Of a DNA stretch of 62,664 nt, positions 55,695-62,507 are shown in pieces. The notes beneath the pieces were generated by a model. That model worked only from the letters and a program-made list of their open reading frames with translations. It was not told the DNA's origin and made no database searches. Each line of letters begins with the position of its first letter. The first letter of the stretch is position 1. Origin of the DNA: DASXHZ01 sp036488085 (GTDB lineage: Bacteria; Acidobacteriota; Thermoanaerobaculia; Gp7-AA8); NCBI GenBank assembly GCA_036488085.1, contig DASXHZ010000051.1:1-62664 (forward strand), in the 5' to 3' direction. Position numbers and translations under genes: made by a program.

Positions 55695-56450
55695 ATGCGA
55701 TCCCTGCACGATGCTTTTCCTGATGCCAACGCAGTTCTCGACATGGAGCCAGAGGAGCTGGCGGGCGTTCTTCTCGATCTCTTCATCAGCGCCGAGAAAG
55801 AAGCTGAGAAGCGGCGTGAACGGCCATCGAGACTTCAGAGCCACGAGCTTGGGCTGCCGGAGTGGGTGAAGGATTACCCGAGAGAATCGCAATCCGCCAT
55901 CTCGCATGCGCTCATGGAAGCTTGGCTTTGGCTTGAGAACAACGGCTTTCTCGCGCCCGTGCCCGGAGGAACCGACCGACAATACGGCGAGTCGTTTCTC
56001 ACTCGCCGAGCTTACGAGTGGAACTCGTCCACGCGACTGGTGGAGTTCATCTGTAGCACACACCTCCAGCGCGACGCGCTGCACCCGCGAGTCGCCGAGA
56101 AGGCTTGGCCGAATTACATTCGAGGCGAGTTCGAGACCGCAGTCTTCCAAGCGTTTCGTCAGGTGGAGATCTCCGTTCGGGAAGCTGGGGGATACGACGC
56201 CTCGAAGTACGGCGTGGATCTCATGCGAGAGGCGTTTCACGTCGCGCATGGACCGCTGTCCGACGGGTCAGCCCTGAAGTCCGAACGGGAGGCCATGAGC
56301 GCTCTGTTCGCCGGTGCCCTCGGTCTATTCAAGAATCCTTCGAGCCACCGCGAAGTGAACTACGACGATCCCGCCGTCGCTGCCGAAGCAATCGCCTTCG
56401 CGAGTCTCCTGCTTCGGCTCGTTGACGCGCGCAGAGAAGTATCGAAGTGA
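55695..56450 (+). CDS. TIGR02391-like (Ymh) HEPN-superfamily protein
   Basis: A 251-residue protein (ATG 55695; GTG 55689 is also possible). The C-terminal half, with LHPRVAEKAWPNYIRGEFETA, REAGGYDASKYGVDLMREAF and EREAMSALFAGALGLFKNPSSHR, matches the phage- and island-associated family TIGR02391. KNPSSHR sits where this group has its RNPxxH HEPN motif, though Arg is replaced by Lys. HEPN proteins of this type are often RNases in defence modules. It is the first gene inside the island. Confidence 0.72.
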   Translation: MRSLHDAFPDANAVLDMEPEELAGVLLDLFISAEKEAEKRRERPSRLQSHELGLPEWVKDYPRESQSAISHALMEAWLWLENNGFLAPVPGGTDRQYGESFLTRRAYEWNSSTRLVEFICSTHLQRDALHPRVAEKAWPNYIRGEFETAVFQAFRQVEISVREAGGYDASKYGVDLMREAFHVAHGPLSDGSALKSEREAMSALFAGALGLFKNPSSHREVNYDDPAVAAEAIAFASLLLRLVDARREVSK

Positions 56451-56501
56451 CGCTCAGCGTGGACGGAACAATCTCGCCGCGAGAGATCGTTTCGGTGAGC
56501 C

Positions 56502-57332
56502 ATGAGCGGATCACGCAGCGACTTCTCGACGATGACCTTCGACGAGATGGAGATCGCATTCATCGAGGACTTCGTTCAATTCGGCGCGAAGATCAATCTC
56601 TCTGCCACGCTGCGGCTGCTTGCCGCCTTACCTGCGGAAGGCATCGAGCGGAAACGGCTCGCAGCCGTAATCCTTCAGCAGCTTTACATCGCGCTCGAAG
56701 ACTTCGCGGTGTTGCTTTCGGCGATGATCAAGAGAAAAGAGGGTGGGCGGCATCTTCACTTCGAAATGTCTTTTTCAGAAAAAACAGGGGACGACCTATT
56801 ATCCGGCAATCATGAAGAAGCGACTAGTGGACGCGAGCTGACGGACGCCGTCGGGTTCTCCAACGTCACCGTAGAGAAGCTCAACCGCATCGGGTACGAG
56901 GTCGCCGAGTCAGATTTCGACACGTCGTTCGCGGACTTTGGATCGAGCGTGAAGCAACTCGCGCAGTACGTCGGCGATTTCAACGAGGTGAAGAACCGGC
57001 TGAAGCACGGTAAGGCGGTCTTCGGCGTTGTCTTCGACCTCGCTGAATCGGACGAAGTCGCCCACGCTGAGTATGACAAAAACAAGAACAGGCTCAGTCT
57101 AGCGATCACAGACACGTCGCAGGATCAGGTTGAAGTTGCCGTAGTGTTCATCGCGAAGCTCGCGAAGATGTCACTCGATCTCCTGACGCTTTTCACGACG
57201 CAGTACCACGATGACGATGCGGCAGTACGAATCGCGTATCTCGCGAAGGATCAGTACGAGGAGATGGTCGCGTCGGCGAAAGCTGTCGGCCTTTCATCGA
57301 AGGGTCTGACCGACTACGTCGCCGCAAGCTGA
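56502..57332 (+). CDS. Hypothetical helical protein
   Basis: A 276-residue protein, largely alpha-helical (LRLLAALPAEGIERKRLAAV, ILQQLYIALEDFAVLLSAMI). A stretch EVKNRLKHGKAVFG near residue 165 recalls the N-x-L/F-K-H-G motif of HEPN-like helical bundles. I do not recognise a family otherwise. The gene follows the TIGR02391-like gene by 51 bp in the same direction and is probably co-transcribed. Codon use is less GC-biased than in the backbone. Confidence 0.65.
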   Translation: MSGSRSDFSTMTFDEMEIAFIEDFVQFGAKINLSATLRLLAALPAEGIERKRLAAVILQQLYIALEDFAVLLSAMIKRKEGGRHLHFEMSFSEKTGDDLLSGNHEEATSGRELTDAVGFSNVTVEKLNRIGYEVAESDFDTSFADFGSSVKQLAQYVGDFNEVKNRLKHGKAVFGVVFDLAESDEVAHAEYDKNKNRLSLAITDTSQDQVEVAVVFIAKLAKMSLDLLTLFTTQYHDDDAAVRIAYLAKDQYEEMVASAKAVGLSSKGLTDYVAAS

Positions 57333-57751
57333 ACGGCGTCTGGACCGATTCGACGCGATATTCTCCTTCATCGAGCGAATCCGATGGAACACAGCAACGG
57401 TGTCTCTGATCTGTCGTTCTGTACCCGCCCGGTGTATAGCGGGTTCAGACGATGTGCCCAAAATGCGCCCGACTCGCGTCAGAAAGGTGCTCAATTCGTG
57501 GCCCTTTCATCATCTGAGTTCGAAGCAACTGCGGCCAATTGCTGATGCTCTGAATGCCTCTAGTCGACCGTGCCATTTCTACATGCAAGGTTCTGGATCG
57601 CGGCGATGTTCCGTGAGGTCACCGTTCTCGTATGACTGAGTGCGGTGCCTAAACAGATCCGCTAAATCCGCGCTCACATCGCGATCTTGCCGAGCCCGTC
57701 CGCCCGCCAGTATACTCGCGTTACATCCGCACAGGCGCGAAGGAGGGCGAC
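57333..57751. other. Intergenic region inside the island
   Basis: No gene is supported here. The sequence at 57452-57480 closely matches 62236-62263 and, in part, 55663-55680 (ATGTGCCCA units). Several short frames are open, none recognisable. A probable promoter is at 57687-57716. Confidence 0.5.
57687..57716 (+). promoter_or_regulatory. Candidate sigma-70 promoter
   Basis: TTGCCG (57687-57692) and TATACT (57711-57716) are separated by 18 bases, a good match to the -35/-10 consensus, rare in this GC-rich sequence. It would drive the small frame at 57752 and the repeat protein gene. Confidence 0.45.
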
Positions 57752-58138
57752 ATGGAGACCCCGGTGCCGCGACCTACTCTACCAGTACACGTTGTCGTGC
57801 CGGATGCCCGACCGCTCGCCGCGTTCTCTCCGTGCCAGCCACCCCGCCCTCACCGGTGGAGAGAGCGGAACACCATCGCCATACCCCGCCTGTTGCGTGC
57901 CATCGCGATGAAACCCGTAGAAGCTCTAAGAGGAGGCCCTCATGCTCCAGCGCATACTGGCGTACACGTTATCCCTCACATTCATTACATTCGCTCTCGC
58001 TGCATTTGCACAACGCCCAGAGCCGGGTTCGATGGAGGCGCTTTATGGCGCAAATGTGGCTCGCACGCCGGGAACTGCCGAGGAACTCGCCGCGCGTGTC
58101 GATGCGGGCGAAACTGTAACGATCCCTGTGCGGCTTAA
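57752..58138 (+). CDS. Possible small upstream reading frame overlapping the repeat protein gene
   Basis: An ATG at 57752 follows a strong GAAGGAGGG ribosome site four bases upstream and downstream of the candidate promoter. The frame runs 128 residues and overlaps the next gene by nearly 200 bases in another frame. The first 60 residues are Pro/Arg-rich and not recognisable. Translation initiation here looks real, but the overlap makes the full protein doubtful. It could be a short leader whose translation affects the gene downstream. Confidence 0.3.
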   Translation: METPVPRPTLPVHVVVPDARPLAAFSPCQPPRPHRWRERNTIAIPRLLRAIAMKPVEALRGGPHAPAHTGVHVIPHIHYIRSRCICTTPRAGFDGGALWRKCGSHAGNCRGTRRACRCGRNCNDPCAA

Positions 58139-59906
58139 TTCTGGCGTGGGTATCATCAATATGGTGAATGGAGCGATTAGCATTAAGAAGAATCATCTGT
58201 CGTTCACCGCCGCCTGCTGCTGGGGTGACTTTTCGATAGAGTCGAGCAAGCTCATGAACGTGGCGTTGCAGTTGCAACAGAATCAAGGGTCGCCGATACA
58301 GCGCATTCTGATGCGCGTGTCGCTTTGGGATAATCGAAAAAATAGGGAACGTAAGGAGGAGTTGTATCTCTACGACACCCATGCTGAGAGCGCGGGGCAA
58401 TACCAGATCCGTTGTGGCGGCTGTGATGATTCTATTAATGTTCTGTATGAACTGTTGCTGATCCTACCGCAAGCGAACGCAAGGTTCGTCCATGCTGGCT
58501 CCACGATTCAGACAGGGTCCACGATTCAGACGGGCACCACCATTCAGGCCGGTACTACCATGCAAACCGGTTCTGCGCCGATTCACACGGGAACCACCAT
58601 TCAGACGGGTTCTGCGCCCATTCACACGGGAACCACCATTCAAACGGGTTCTGCGCCCATTCACACGGGAACCACCATTCAGACGGGTTCTGCGCCGATT
58701 CACACGGGCACCACCATTCAGACGGGTTCCGCGCCGATCCAGACAGGCACCGCCATCCAGACGGGTTCTGCGCCGATTCACACGGGCACCGTTATGCAGG
58801 CGGGTTCCGCACCGATCCAGACGGGCAGCACCATCCAGACGGGTTCCGCGCCGATCCAGACGGGTTCCGCGCCGATCCAGACGGGTTCCGCGCCGATCCA
58901 GACGGGCAGCACCATGCAGACGGGTTCCGCGCCGATCCAGACGGGCAGCACCATGCAGACGGGTTCCGCACCGATCCAGACGGGCAGCACCATGAGGACG
59001 GGTTCCGCACCGATCCAGACGGGTTCTGTGCCGATTCACACCGGCACACCCATTCAGACCGGCTCGGCGCCTATACAAACAGGCACCCCCATCCAGACGG
59101 GTTCTACGCCGATTCAAACAGGAAACACTATCCAGACGGGTTCTGCGCCGATTCAGACCGGCGCCCATACCCAGACCGGTTCTGCCCCGATTCAGGCAGG
59201 CACGCCCATCGAGAGCGGCTCGGGCCCGTTCCAGTCCGGCACCACGGTCCCGACCGGGTCGGCCGCCGTTCAGGCAGGCACGCCCATCGCGAGCGGCTCG
59301 GTTCCAAACCAGACAGCTAGCACCGTCCAGAGCGGCGCCTTGACTCCCATTCAGTCGGGTATTCCTACTCAGGCCGGTTCTGCCCCGTCTCACACAGGGA
59401 CCCCTGTCCAGAGCGGCTCGGCCCCGATCCAACCACCTGTGAGCAGCACGTCTCAGGGTTCTCCGTCGACGCCCGAATCGCTGTTCACCGCCACTGGCGT
59501 ACCCTGTTCCAAACAAGCGTCTGAACCTGGCAACGGCTCCGTCCTACGCCTGAAAGGTGTTGCGGCTGACGCAGGAGACTTTGCTACCGGAGCATCAATC
59601 GATGTGGTGAAGGACGTCGGCAAGTACGCATGGCAGGGCGCGCGTTTCGGTTATCGCACCTATGGACCAGATTTCAATTCCATCAGCGGCGCAGTCGCAG
59701 GAGGGATCAAAGGCGGCTTCAACTTCTTCGAAACACTCGAAGGGTTCGCCACTTCCTGGGTTACCAACAAGATTGCAACGACTCTTTTTCCGATAGACAC
59801 GAGCTTCTGCGGTGGGTGCTTGGACTACGTGCCTCGGGGTATTGGAAACCTTGTCTTCGGTCCCGTGGTTGCCAACTCTACGGCTCCGTGCGAACCCATC
59901 CGATAG
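57942..59906 (+). CDS. Secreted protein with about 48 tandem 6/7-residue repeats
   Basis: A 654-residue protein starting at ATG 57942 after AGAGGAGG. A signal peptide (1-24) is followed by a domain of about 160 residues with cysteines (FTAACCWGDFSIE, YQIRCGGCDDSIN). Residues about 186-500 are tandem repeats alternating TG-(S/T)-x-I-Q (6) and TGSAPI-(Q/H) (7), about 48 units; the middle units are near identical in DNA. The C-terminal domain (about 515-654) reads GVAADAGDFATGASIDVVKD, GYRTYGPDFNSISGAVAGGI and FCGGCLDYVPRGIGNLVFGP. The repeats could form a beta-solenoid or a stalk. No family is recognised. Confidence 0.78.
   Translation: MLQRILAYTLSLTFITFALAAFAQRPEPGSMEALYGANVARTPGTAEELAARVDAGETVTIPVRLNSGVGIINMVNGAISIKKNHLSFTAACCWGDFSIESSKLMNVALQLQQNQGSPIQRILMRVSLWDNRKNRERKEELYLYDTHAESAGQYQIRCGGCDDSINVLYELLLILPQANARFVHAGSTIQTGSTIQTGTTIQAGTTMQTGSAPIHTGTTIQTGSAPIHTGTTIQTGSAPIHTGTTIQTGSAPIHTGTTIQTGSAPIQTGTAIQTGSAPIHTGTVMQAGSAPIQTGSTIQTGSAPIQTGSAPIQTGSAPIQTGSTMQTGSAPIQTGSTMQTGSAPIQTGSTMRTGSAPIQTGSVPIHTGTPIQTGSAPIQTGTPIQTGSTPIQTGNTIQTGSAPIQTGAHTQTGSAPIQAGTPIESGSGPFQSGTTVPTGSAAVQAGTPIASGSVPNQTASTVQSGALTPIQSGIPTQAGSAPSHTGTPVQSGSAPIQPPVSSTSQGSPSTPESLFTATGVPCSKQASEPGNGSVLRLKGVAADAGDFATGASIDVVKDVGKYAWQGARFGYRTYGPDFNSISGAVAGGIKGGFNFFETLEGFATSWVTNKIATTLFPIDTSFCGGCLDYVPRGIGNLVFGPVVANSTAPCEPIR
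58495..59440 (+). repeat. In-frame tandem repeats, 18- and 21-bp units
   Basis: The repeat part of the preceding gene consists of alternating 18- and 21-bp units (39-bp pairs), with three consecutive 21-bp units around 58846-58908. Units at 58570-59035 are nearly identical (CAGACGGGTTC, GCGCCGAT), which points to recent expansion, whereas those after about 59200 have diverged. Confidence 0.85.
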
Positions 59907-59953
59907 GTTCTCTCGCTGGAGTTCGAACGCGCCGTAGCGTGAGGGGGGACAAG

Positions 59954-60154
59954 ATGGCAGAACTAACGGCTCTCGCCTTCGACCGTTGCGACTGTGGCCA
60001 CGGTCCCGACGTGCATCACGAGGATGGGATTTGCGGGTGGGTGAGCAAGTGCGGCTGTGAAGGGTATCGAGGCATCCTTCAGCGGATCGAGGATCATCTC
60101 GAAACGATCGCGGATGCCCTTCAGCGCGTTCTCGAAGATAAGCGTCAAAAATAG
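59954..60154 (+). CDS. Small Cys-rich protein
   Basis: A 66-residue protein from ATG 59954 with GAGGGGGG upstream. The N-terminal half has CDCGHGPDVHHEDGICGW and KCGC: six cysteines and three histidines, suggesting a zinc site. The C-terminal half is an amphipathic helix (GILQRIEDHLETIADALQRV). It follows the repeat protein by 47 bp on the same strand. Unrecognised. Confidence 0.62.
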   Translation: MAELTALAFDRCDCGHGPDVHHEDGICGWVSKCGCEGYRGILQRIEDHLETIADALQRVLEDKRQK

Positions 60155-60230
60155 ACCAGAGCACATCGTCGAGAGGTAGGACGTGGCCGAGGCTATGCGC
60201 CAATGAGTGATTCAGCAGCTTCGATGCTTG

Positions 60231-60833
60231 TTACGTGAAATCGATATTCGTCAGAATGTACTTCTCGTCTACGCGTGGCCAGTAAAGAGGATTCTTTACG
60301 ACCATCGTGCCGCCCTCGCCGACACTAAAGGCGAAGACCTCGATCTGAATCTCGAAAAGCGCTCGGACACAGTCACCGGCTCTCGCCTCAAGTTTCTCAT
60401 GGTCTGTCTCGATGTTTGAATTCAAGTGGTGGTAGTCATTTCGATCTCCACCCTCGATCAACTTGAATGCTCGATAGGCATCAAGCGAAATCACACCTCG
60501 TTTTTTCAGCATGGCGTTGCGTGAGTTCTGATTGCCGGAGTCGCGATGGTTGTTTCGCAGCGTGAGGAATTTCGAGATCCCCTCGGCGACCGCTTGCGTG
60601 AGGCAAATCGCACCGTAGTAGTGGCCCTCCACGTAGAGATCTCGGCACTCGCGCGTCGCTGCCGCGAACCATTCGTTTGGGATTGCAGCATGTACCGGAG
60701 CCGCCTGCCGTCTTCGCACCCGATCGGGAAGTGTCGACTCGAAGCGCTGCCGCAAGAACTCTTCGTCTTGCTGCGCGGTATTTCTCCGGCGCGGATTCCG
60801 CGCATCATGACTCGGTTCGTCCATTCCAAACAC
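60231..60833 (-). CDS. HEPN-like helical protein, putative RNase
   Basis: A 200-residue mainly helical protein. GHYYGAICLTQAVAEGISKFL is the kind of helix seen in HEPN/DUF4145 proteins, and GGDRNDYHHLN contains R-x4-H, the HEPN RNase motif. The basic N terminus (DARNPRRRN) and C-terminal FEIQIEVFAF are not assigned. It lies 55 bp downstream of the last of four small GVLPP genes on the same strand and may belong to that operon. Function is inferred from the motif only. Confidence 0.6.
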   Translation of the reverse strand: MFGMDEPSHDARNPRRRNTAQQDEEFLRQRFESTLPDRVRRRQAAPVHAAIPNEWFAAATRECRDLYVEGHYYGAICLTQAVAEGISKFLTLRNNHRDSGNQNSRNAMLKKRGVISLDAYRAFKLIEGGDRNDYHHLNSNIETDHEKLEARAGDCVRALFEIQIEVFAFSVGEGGTMVVKNPLYWPRVDEKYILTNIDFT

Positions 60834-60888
60834 GATGGCTTGCCTGCCCCGCTACCGCTCCCTCTCGATAAGCAACGAGGGGGGGAAG

Positions 60889-61104
60889 TTACTCACTCGT
60901 TTGGGCTGTCTGCGGAGCGGATGGCGTAAACGAAGGTTCCGGCGATGCCGGTGACGCTGGAGATGGCGAAGCCGGGAGGGGTTGAGTCGGCGCGAAGATC
61001 ACGGCGATCGGCGGCAGAACGCCAGCGGTGGGAGCTTCTCCGAACTCACCGATAGCATGATCAGTCGGCTGGACGGACTGCCCGAGGTGGTCATCGTCGG
61101 CCAT
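60889..61104 (-). CDS. Small GVLPP-motif protein 4
   Basis: A 71-residue protein from ATG 61104, whose first base is shared with the stop of the preceding gene (TGATG). The N terminus is acidic and hydrophilic (MADDDHLGQSVQPTDHA), then IGEFGEAPTAGVLPPI carries the shared motif at about residues 28-32, and the rest is a Pro/Ala/Ser-rich tail (PASPSPASPASPEPS). No signal peptide or known domain is present. It is the longest of four related small proteins. Confidence 0.65.
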   Translation of the reverse strand: MADDDHLGQSVQPTDHAIGEFGEAPTAGVLPPIAVIFAPTQPLPASPSPASPASPEPSFTPSAPQTAQTSE

Positions 61105-61277
61105 CACTTAGGCTCCTTCGAGGTCGGTTGCGGCGGCGGCGTGAGCTGCGGCGTGTTCGTCTTGGCGCCAACTGTCGAAGAAGGCGGCAGCGGCGGCAAC
61201 ACCCCTGCCTCTGCTACGCAGCCATTCGCGATGTCGCCGAGTACGATGTTGTCGACACGATCGTCTTGGCGACTCAC
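61104..61277 (-). CDS. Small GVLPP-motif protein 3
   Basis: A 57-residue protein starting with GTG 61277, which overlaps the TGA of the previous gene by three bases (GTGA). The N terminus reads MSRQDDRVDNIVLGDIANG, then CVAEAGVLPPL with the motif at residues 25-29, and a Pro/Thr-rich tail (TPPPQPTSKEPK). Because it begins with GTG and is under 60 residues it would be missed by many gene callers. Confidence 0.63.
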   Translation of the reverse strand: MSRQDDRVDNIVLGDIANGCVAEAGVLPPLPPSSTVGAKTNTPQLTPPPQPTSKEPK

Positions 61278-61462
61278 TTGTTGTTCGATCCTGATCCAGA
61301 GGCCCCGCTACTCTGAGAGGAGCCGCTCTGGGATATTGATGACGATGATGACGATGCGGAGCCCTTATCCAGCGGGGGCAGTACGCCGGAGTCGGTCGCA
61401 TATCCCTTCTTCATCTCGCCCCATCCGGCGGTGCTGCGGTTGTTGGAGTTCTGTTCGGCCAT
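61274..61462 (-). CDS. Small GVLPP-motif protein 2
   Basis: A 62-residue protein from ATG 61462, with AAGGGGA upstream inside the previous gene's end. NRSTAGWGEMKKGYATDSG leads to GVLPPL at residues 26-31, followed by a long Ser/Gly tail (GSASSSSSSISQSGSSQ) ending in NNK. It starts four bases after the first small gene ends, and its stop overlaps the GTG start of the third. Confidence 0.65.
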   Translation of the reverse strand: MAEQNSNNRSTAGWGEMKKGYATDSGVLPPLDKGSASSSSSSISQSGSSQSSGASGSGSNNK

Positions 61463-61466
61463 GAAG

Positions 61467-61628
61467 CTATTTCCCCTTTGGACTCGGCGTTGACGGAGGT
61501 GCCGGTCGACGATTCTCGATGGGCGGAAGCACGCCTCGATCGGGTTTTGCACCGAGGCCTCCGTCGATACGGTCAGTGTCGAGTCGTGGTTGAGGTCTGT
61601 CGTTGCCCAAGTTGTTTTTGCTGCTCAT
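61467..61628 (-). CDS. Small GVLPP-motif protein 1
   Basis: A 53-residue protein from ATG 61628. MSSKNNLGNDRPQPRLDTDR is hydrophilic, then IDGGLGAKPDRGVLPPIENR holds the motif at residues 32-36, and PAPPSTPSPKGK ends it. It begins inside the end of the upstream membrane protein gene (56-bp overlap) in another frame. Its relation to the other three is seen from the common motif, position and tail composition. Confidence 0.6.
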   Translation of the reverse strand: MSSKNNLGNDRPQPRLDTDRIDGGLGAKPDRGVLPPIENRRPAPPSTPSPKGK

Positions 61629-62163
61629 GAGATTCCTCGCCGGTCAGCCAATTCTGCTTGGCGAACCAACCGAAAAGCAGCACACCGATGATGAAAAAGA
61701 CCGCTGCGAGTCGGTTCAGCCATTTTACCGCCGATCCGAAGAATGACGGTGGCTGCGAGAACATCGCCTGAAACCGAGTGAGCCATCGCGGCGTCACGCC
61801 AAACCGCGTCAGCGCCGAGGGAGAGGGTGCGTTCTCCACTTCGTCTTGGTCGACTGCGACGAGAGCGGCGTACCGCCGATCGAGGTCCGCAATTTGTTCT
61901 TCGCTCGCACGCTGGCTTACCAGAAGGGAATAGAGCGTGGAGAGCATGGCCATGCCGAAGAAAATCCACGCGGCGTAGAGCGGACCGGGCGAGTGCGCTT
62001 TCGGTGCGATCTCTTTCAGAAACGTGATCGATAGTCCAACCGCTCCGGCGGAAAACGTGAGGATTGTTTGGTCGTAGCTTTTTGCCGCTTCCTGCTTGGC
62101 GGAGGTGAGGCGCGTGCGTTCCTGCAAGTACAGCTCATACGCCTCCATCAGCTTGTCTGACAT
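61573..62163 (-). CDS. Hypothetical membrane protein, three helices
   Basis: A 196-residue protein from ATG 62163; a longer TTG start at 62184 is less likely. A charged helix (MEAYELYLQERTRLTSAKQE) precedes helix 1 (TILTFSAGAVGLSITFL), helix 2 (YAAWIFFGMAMLSTLYSLL) and, after a cytoplasmic loop, helix 3 (LAAVFFIIGVLLFGWFA). I do not recognise a family. As first gene of the operon with the four GVLPP proteins it may be their membrane partner. Confidence 0.7.
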   Translation of the reverse strand: MSDKLMEAYELYLQERTRLTSAKQEAAKSYDQTILTFSAGAVGLSITFLKEIAPKAHSPGPLYAAWIFFGMAMLSTLYSLLVSQRASEEQIADLDRRYAALVAVDQDEVENAPSPSALTRFGVTPRWLTRFQAMFSQPPSFFGSAVKWLNRLAAVFFIIGVLLFGWFAKQNWLTGEESHEQQKQLGQRQTSTTTRH

Positions 62164-62235
62164 CGGTTCCGCGATGATAGCCAAACTCTTCGGCGACGAA
62201 CACGGCCGACATCGAAAAGGACGCTACAGGAGAAG

Positions 62236-62312
62236 ATGTGCCCAAATGTGCCCAACTCGCGTCCGATTCGCGCTCGAATCGCGACTCAGGAGAAGTCGAG
62301 CAGAAGTCGAGC
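62236..62312. repeat. ATGTGCCCA repeat and 11-bp tandem next to the tRNA
   Basis: 62236-62263 matches 57452-57480 (ATGTGCCCAAA, CTCGCGTC). AGAAGTCGAGC is then repeated directly at 62291-62301 and 62302-62312. The region also holds the upstream sequence of the small-protein operon. Such repeats near an att site may be integrase arm sites or the tail of a lost integrase gene. Confidence 0.5.
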
Positions 62313-62339
62313 TTTGCGGCTCAAACACTTAGCTGGAAG

Positions 62340-62363
62340 TTGGTAGCGCATACGGGATTCGAA
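62340..62363. repeat. Proximal att site within tRNA-Glu
   Basis: This 24-bp sequence covers the 3' end of the tRNA gene and one base beyond, and is repeated exactly at 55576-55599. The island therefore lies on the 3' side of the tRNA, the usual orientation for tRNA-targeting integrases, and the tRNA has been kept intact. Confidence 0.83.
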
Positions 62364-62416
62364 CCCGTGTTACCGGCGTGAGAGGCCGGCGTCCTGGACC
62401 CCTAGACGAATGCGCC
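62341..62416 (-). tRNA. tRNA-Glu(CTC)
   Basis: 76 bases with CCA encoded. The acceptor arm is GGCGCAT / ATGCGCT with one G-T pair, the anticodon stem is CCGGC / GCCGG around loop CTCTCAC, giving anticodon CTC, and the T loop is TTCGAAT. Its 3' end is the island attachment site. Confidence 0.95.
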
Positions 62417-62507
62417 ACGCGTCCTTCAGACCGGCGGAGGGTAGCACAGCCGCGCTCCCGGGTTCAACCCGATATCCTCGGATGGATCGGGAGGTGCGAG
62501 GCGAAGC

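Noticed and set aside
58464..59516. 350-residue minus-strand frame rich in Arg/Gly, and a CRISPR-like repeat look
   Set aside because: It is the reverse of the in-frame tandem repeats. There are no unique spacers between units, and unit length is 18/21 bp in step with the reading frame, so it is not a CRISPR array.
61108..61401. 97-residue minus-strand frame over the small-protein operon
   Set aside because: It overlaps two GVLPP genes in another frame, is Ala/Arg-rich, and has no start signal in step with its neighbours.
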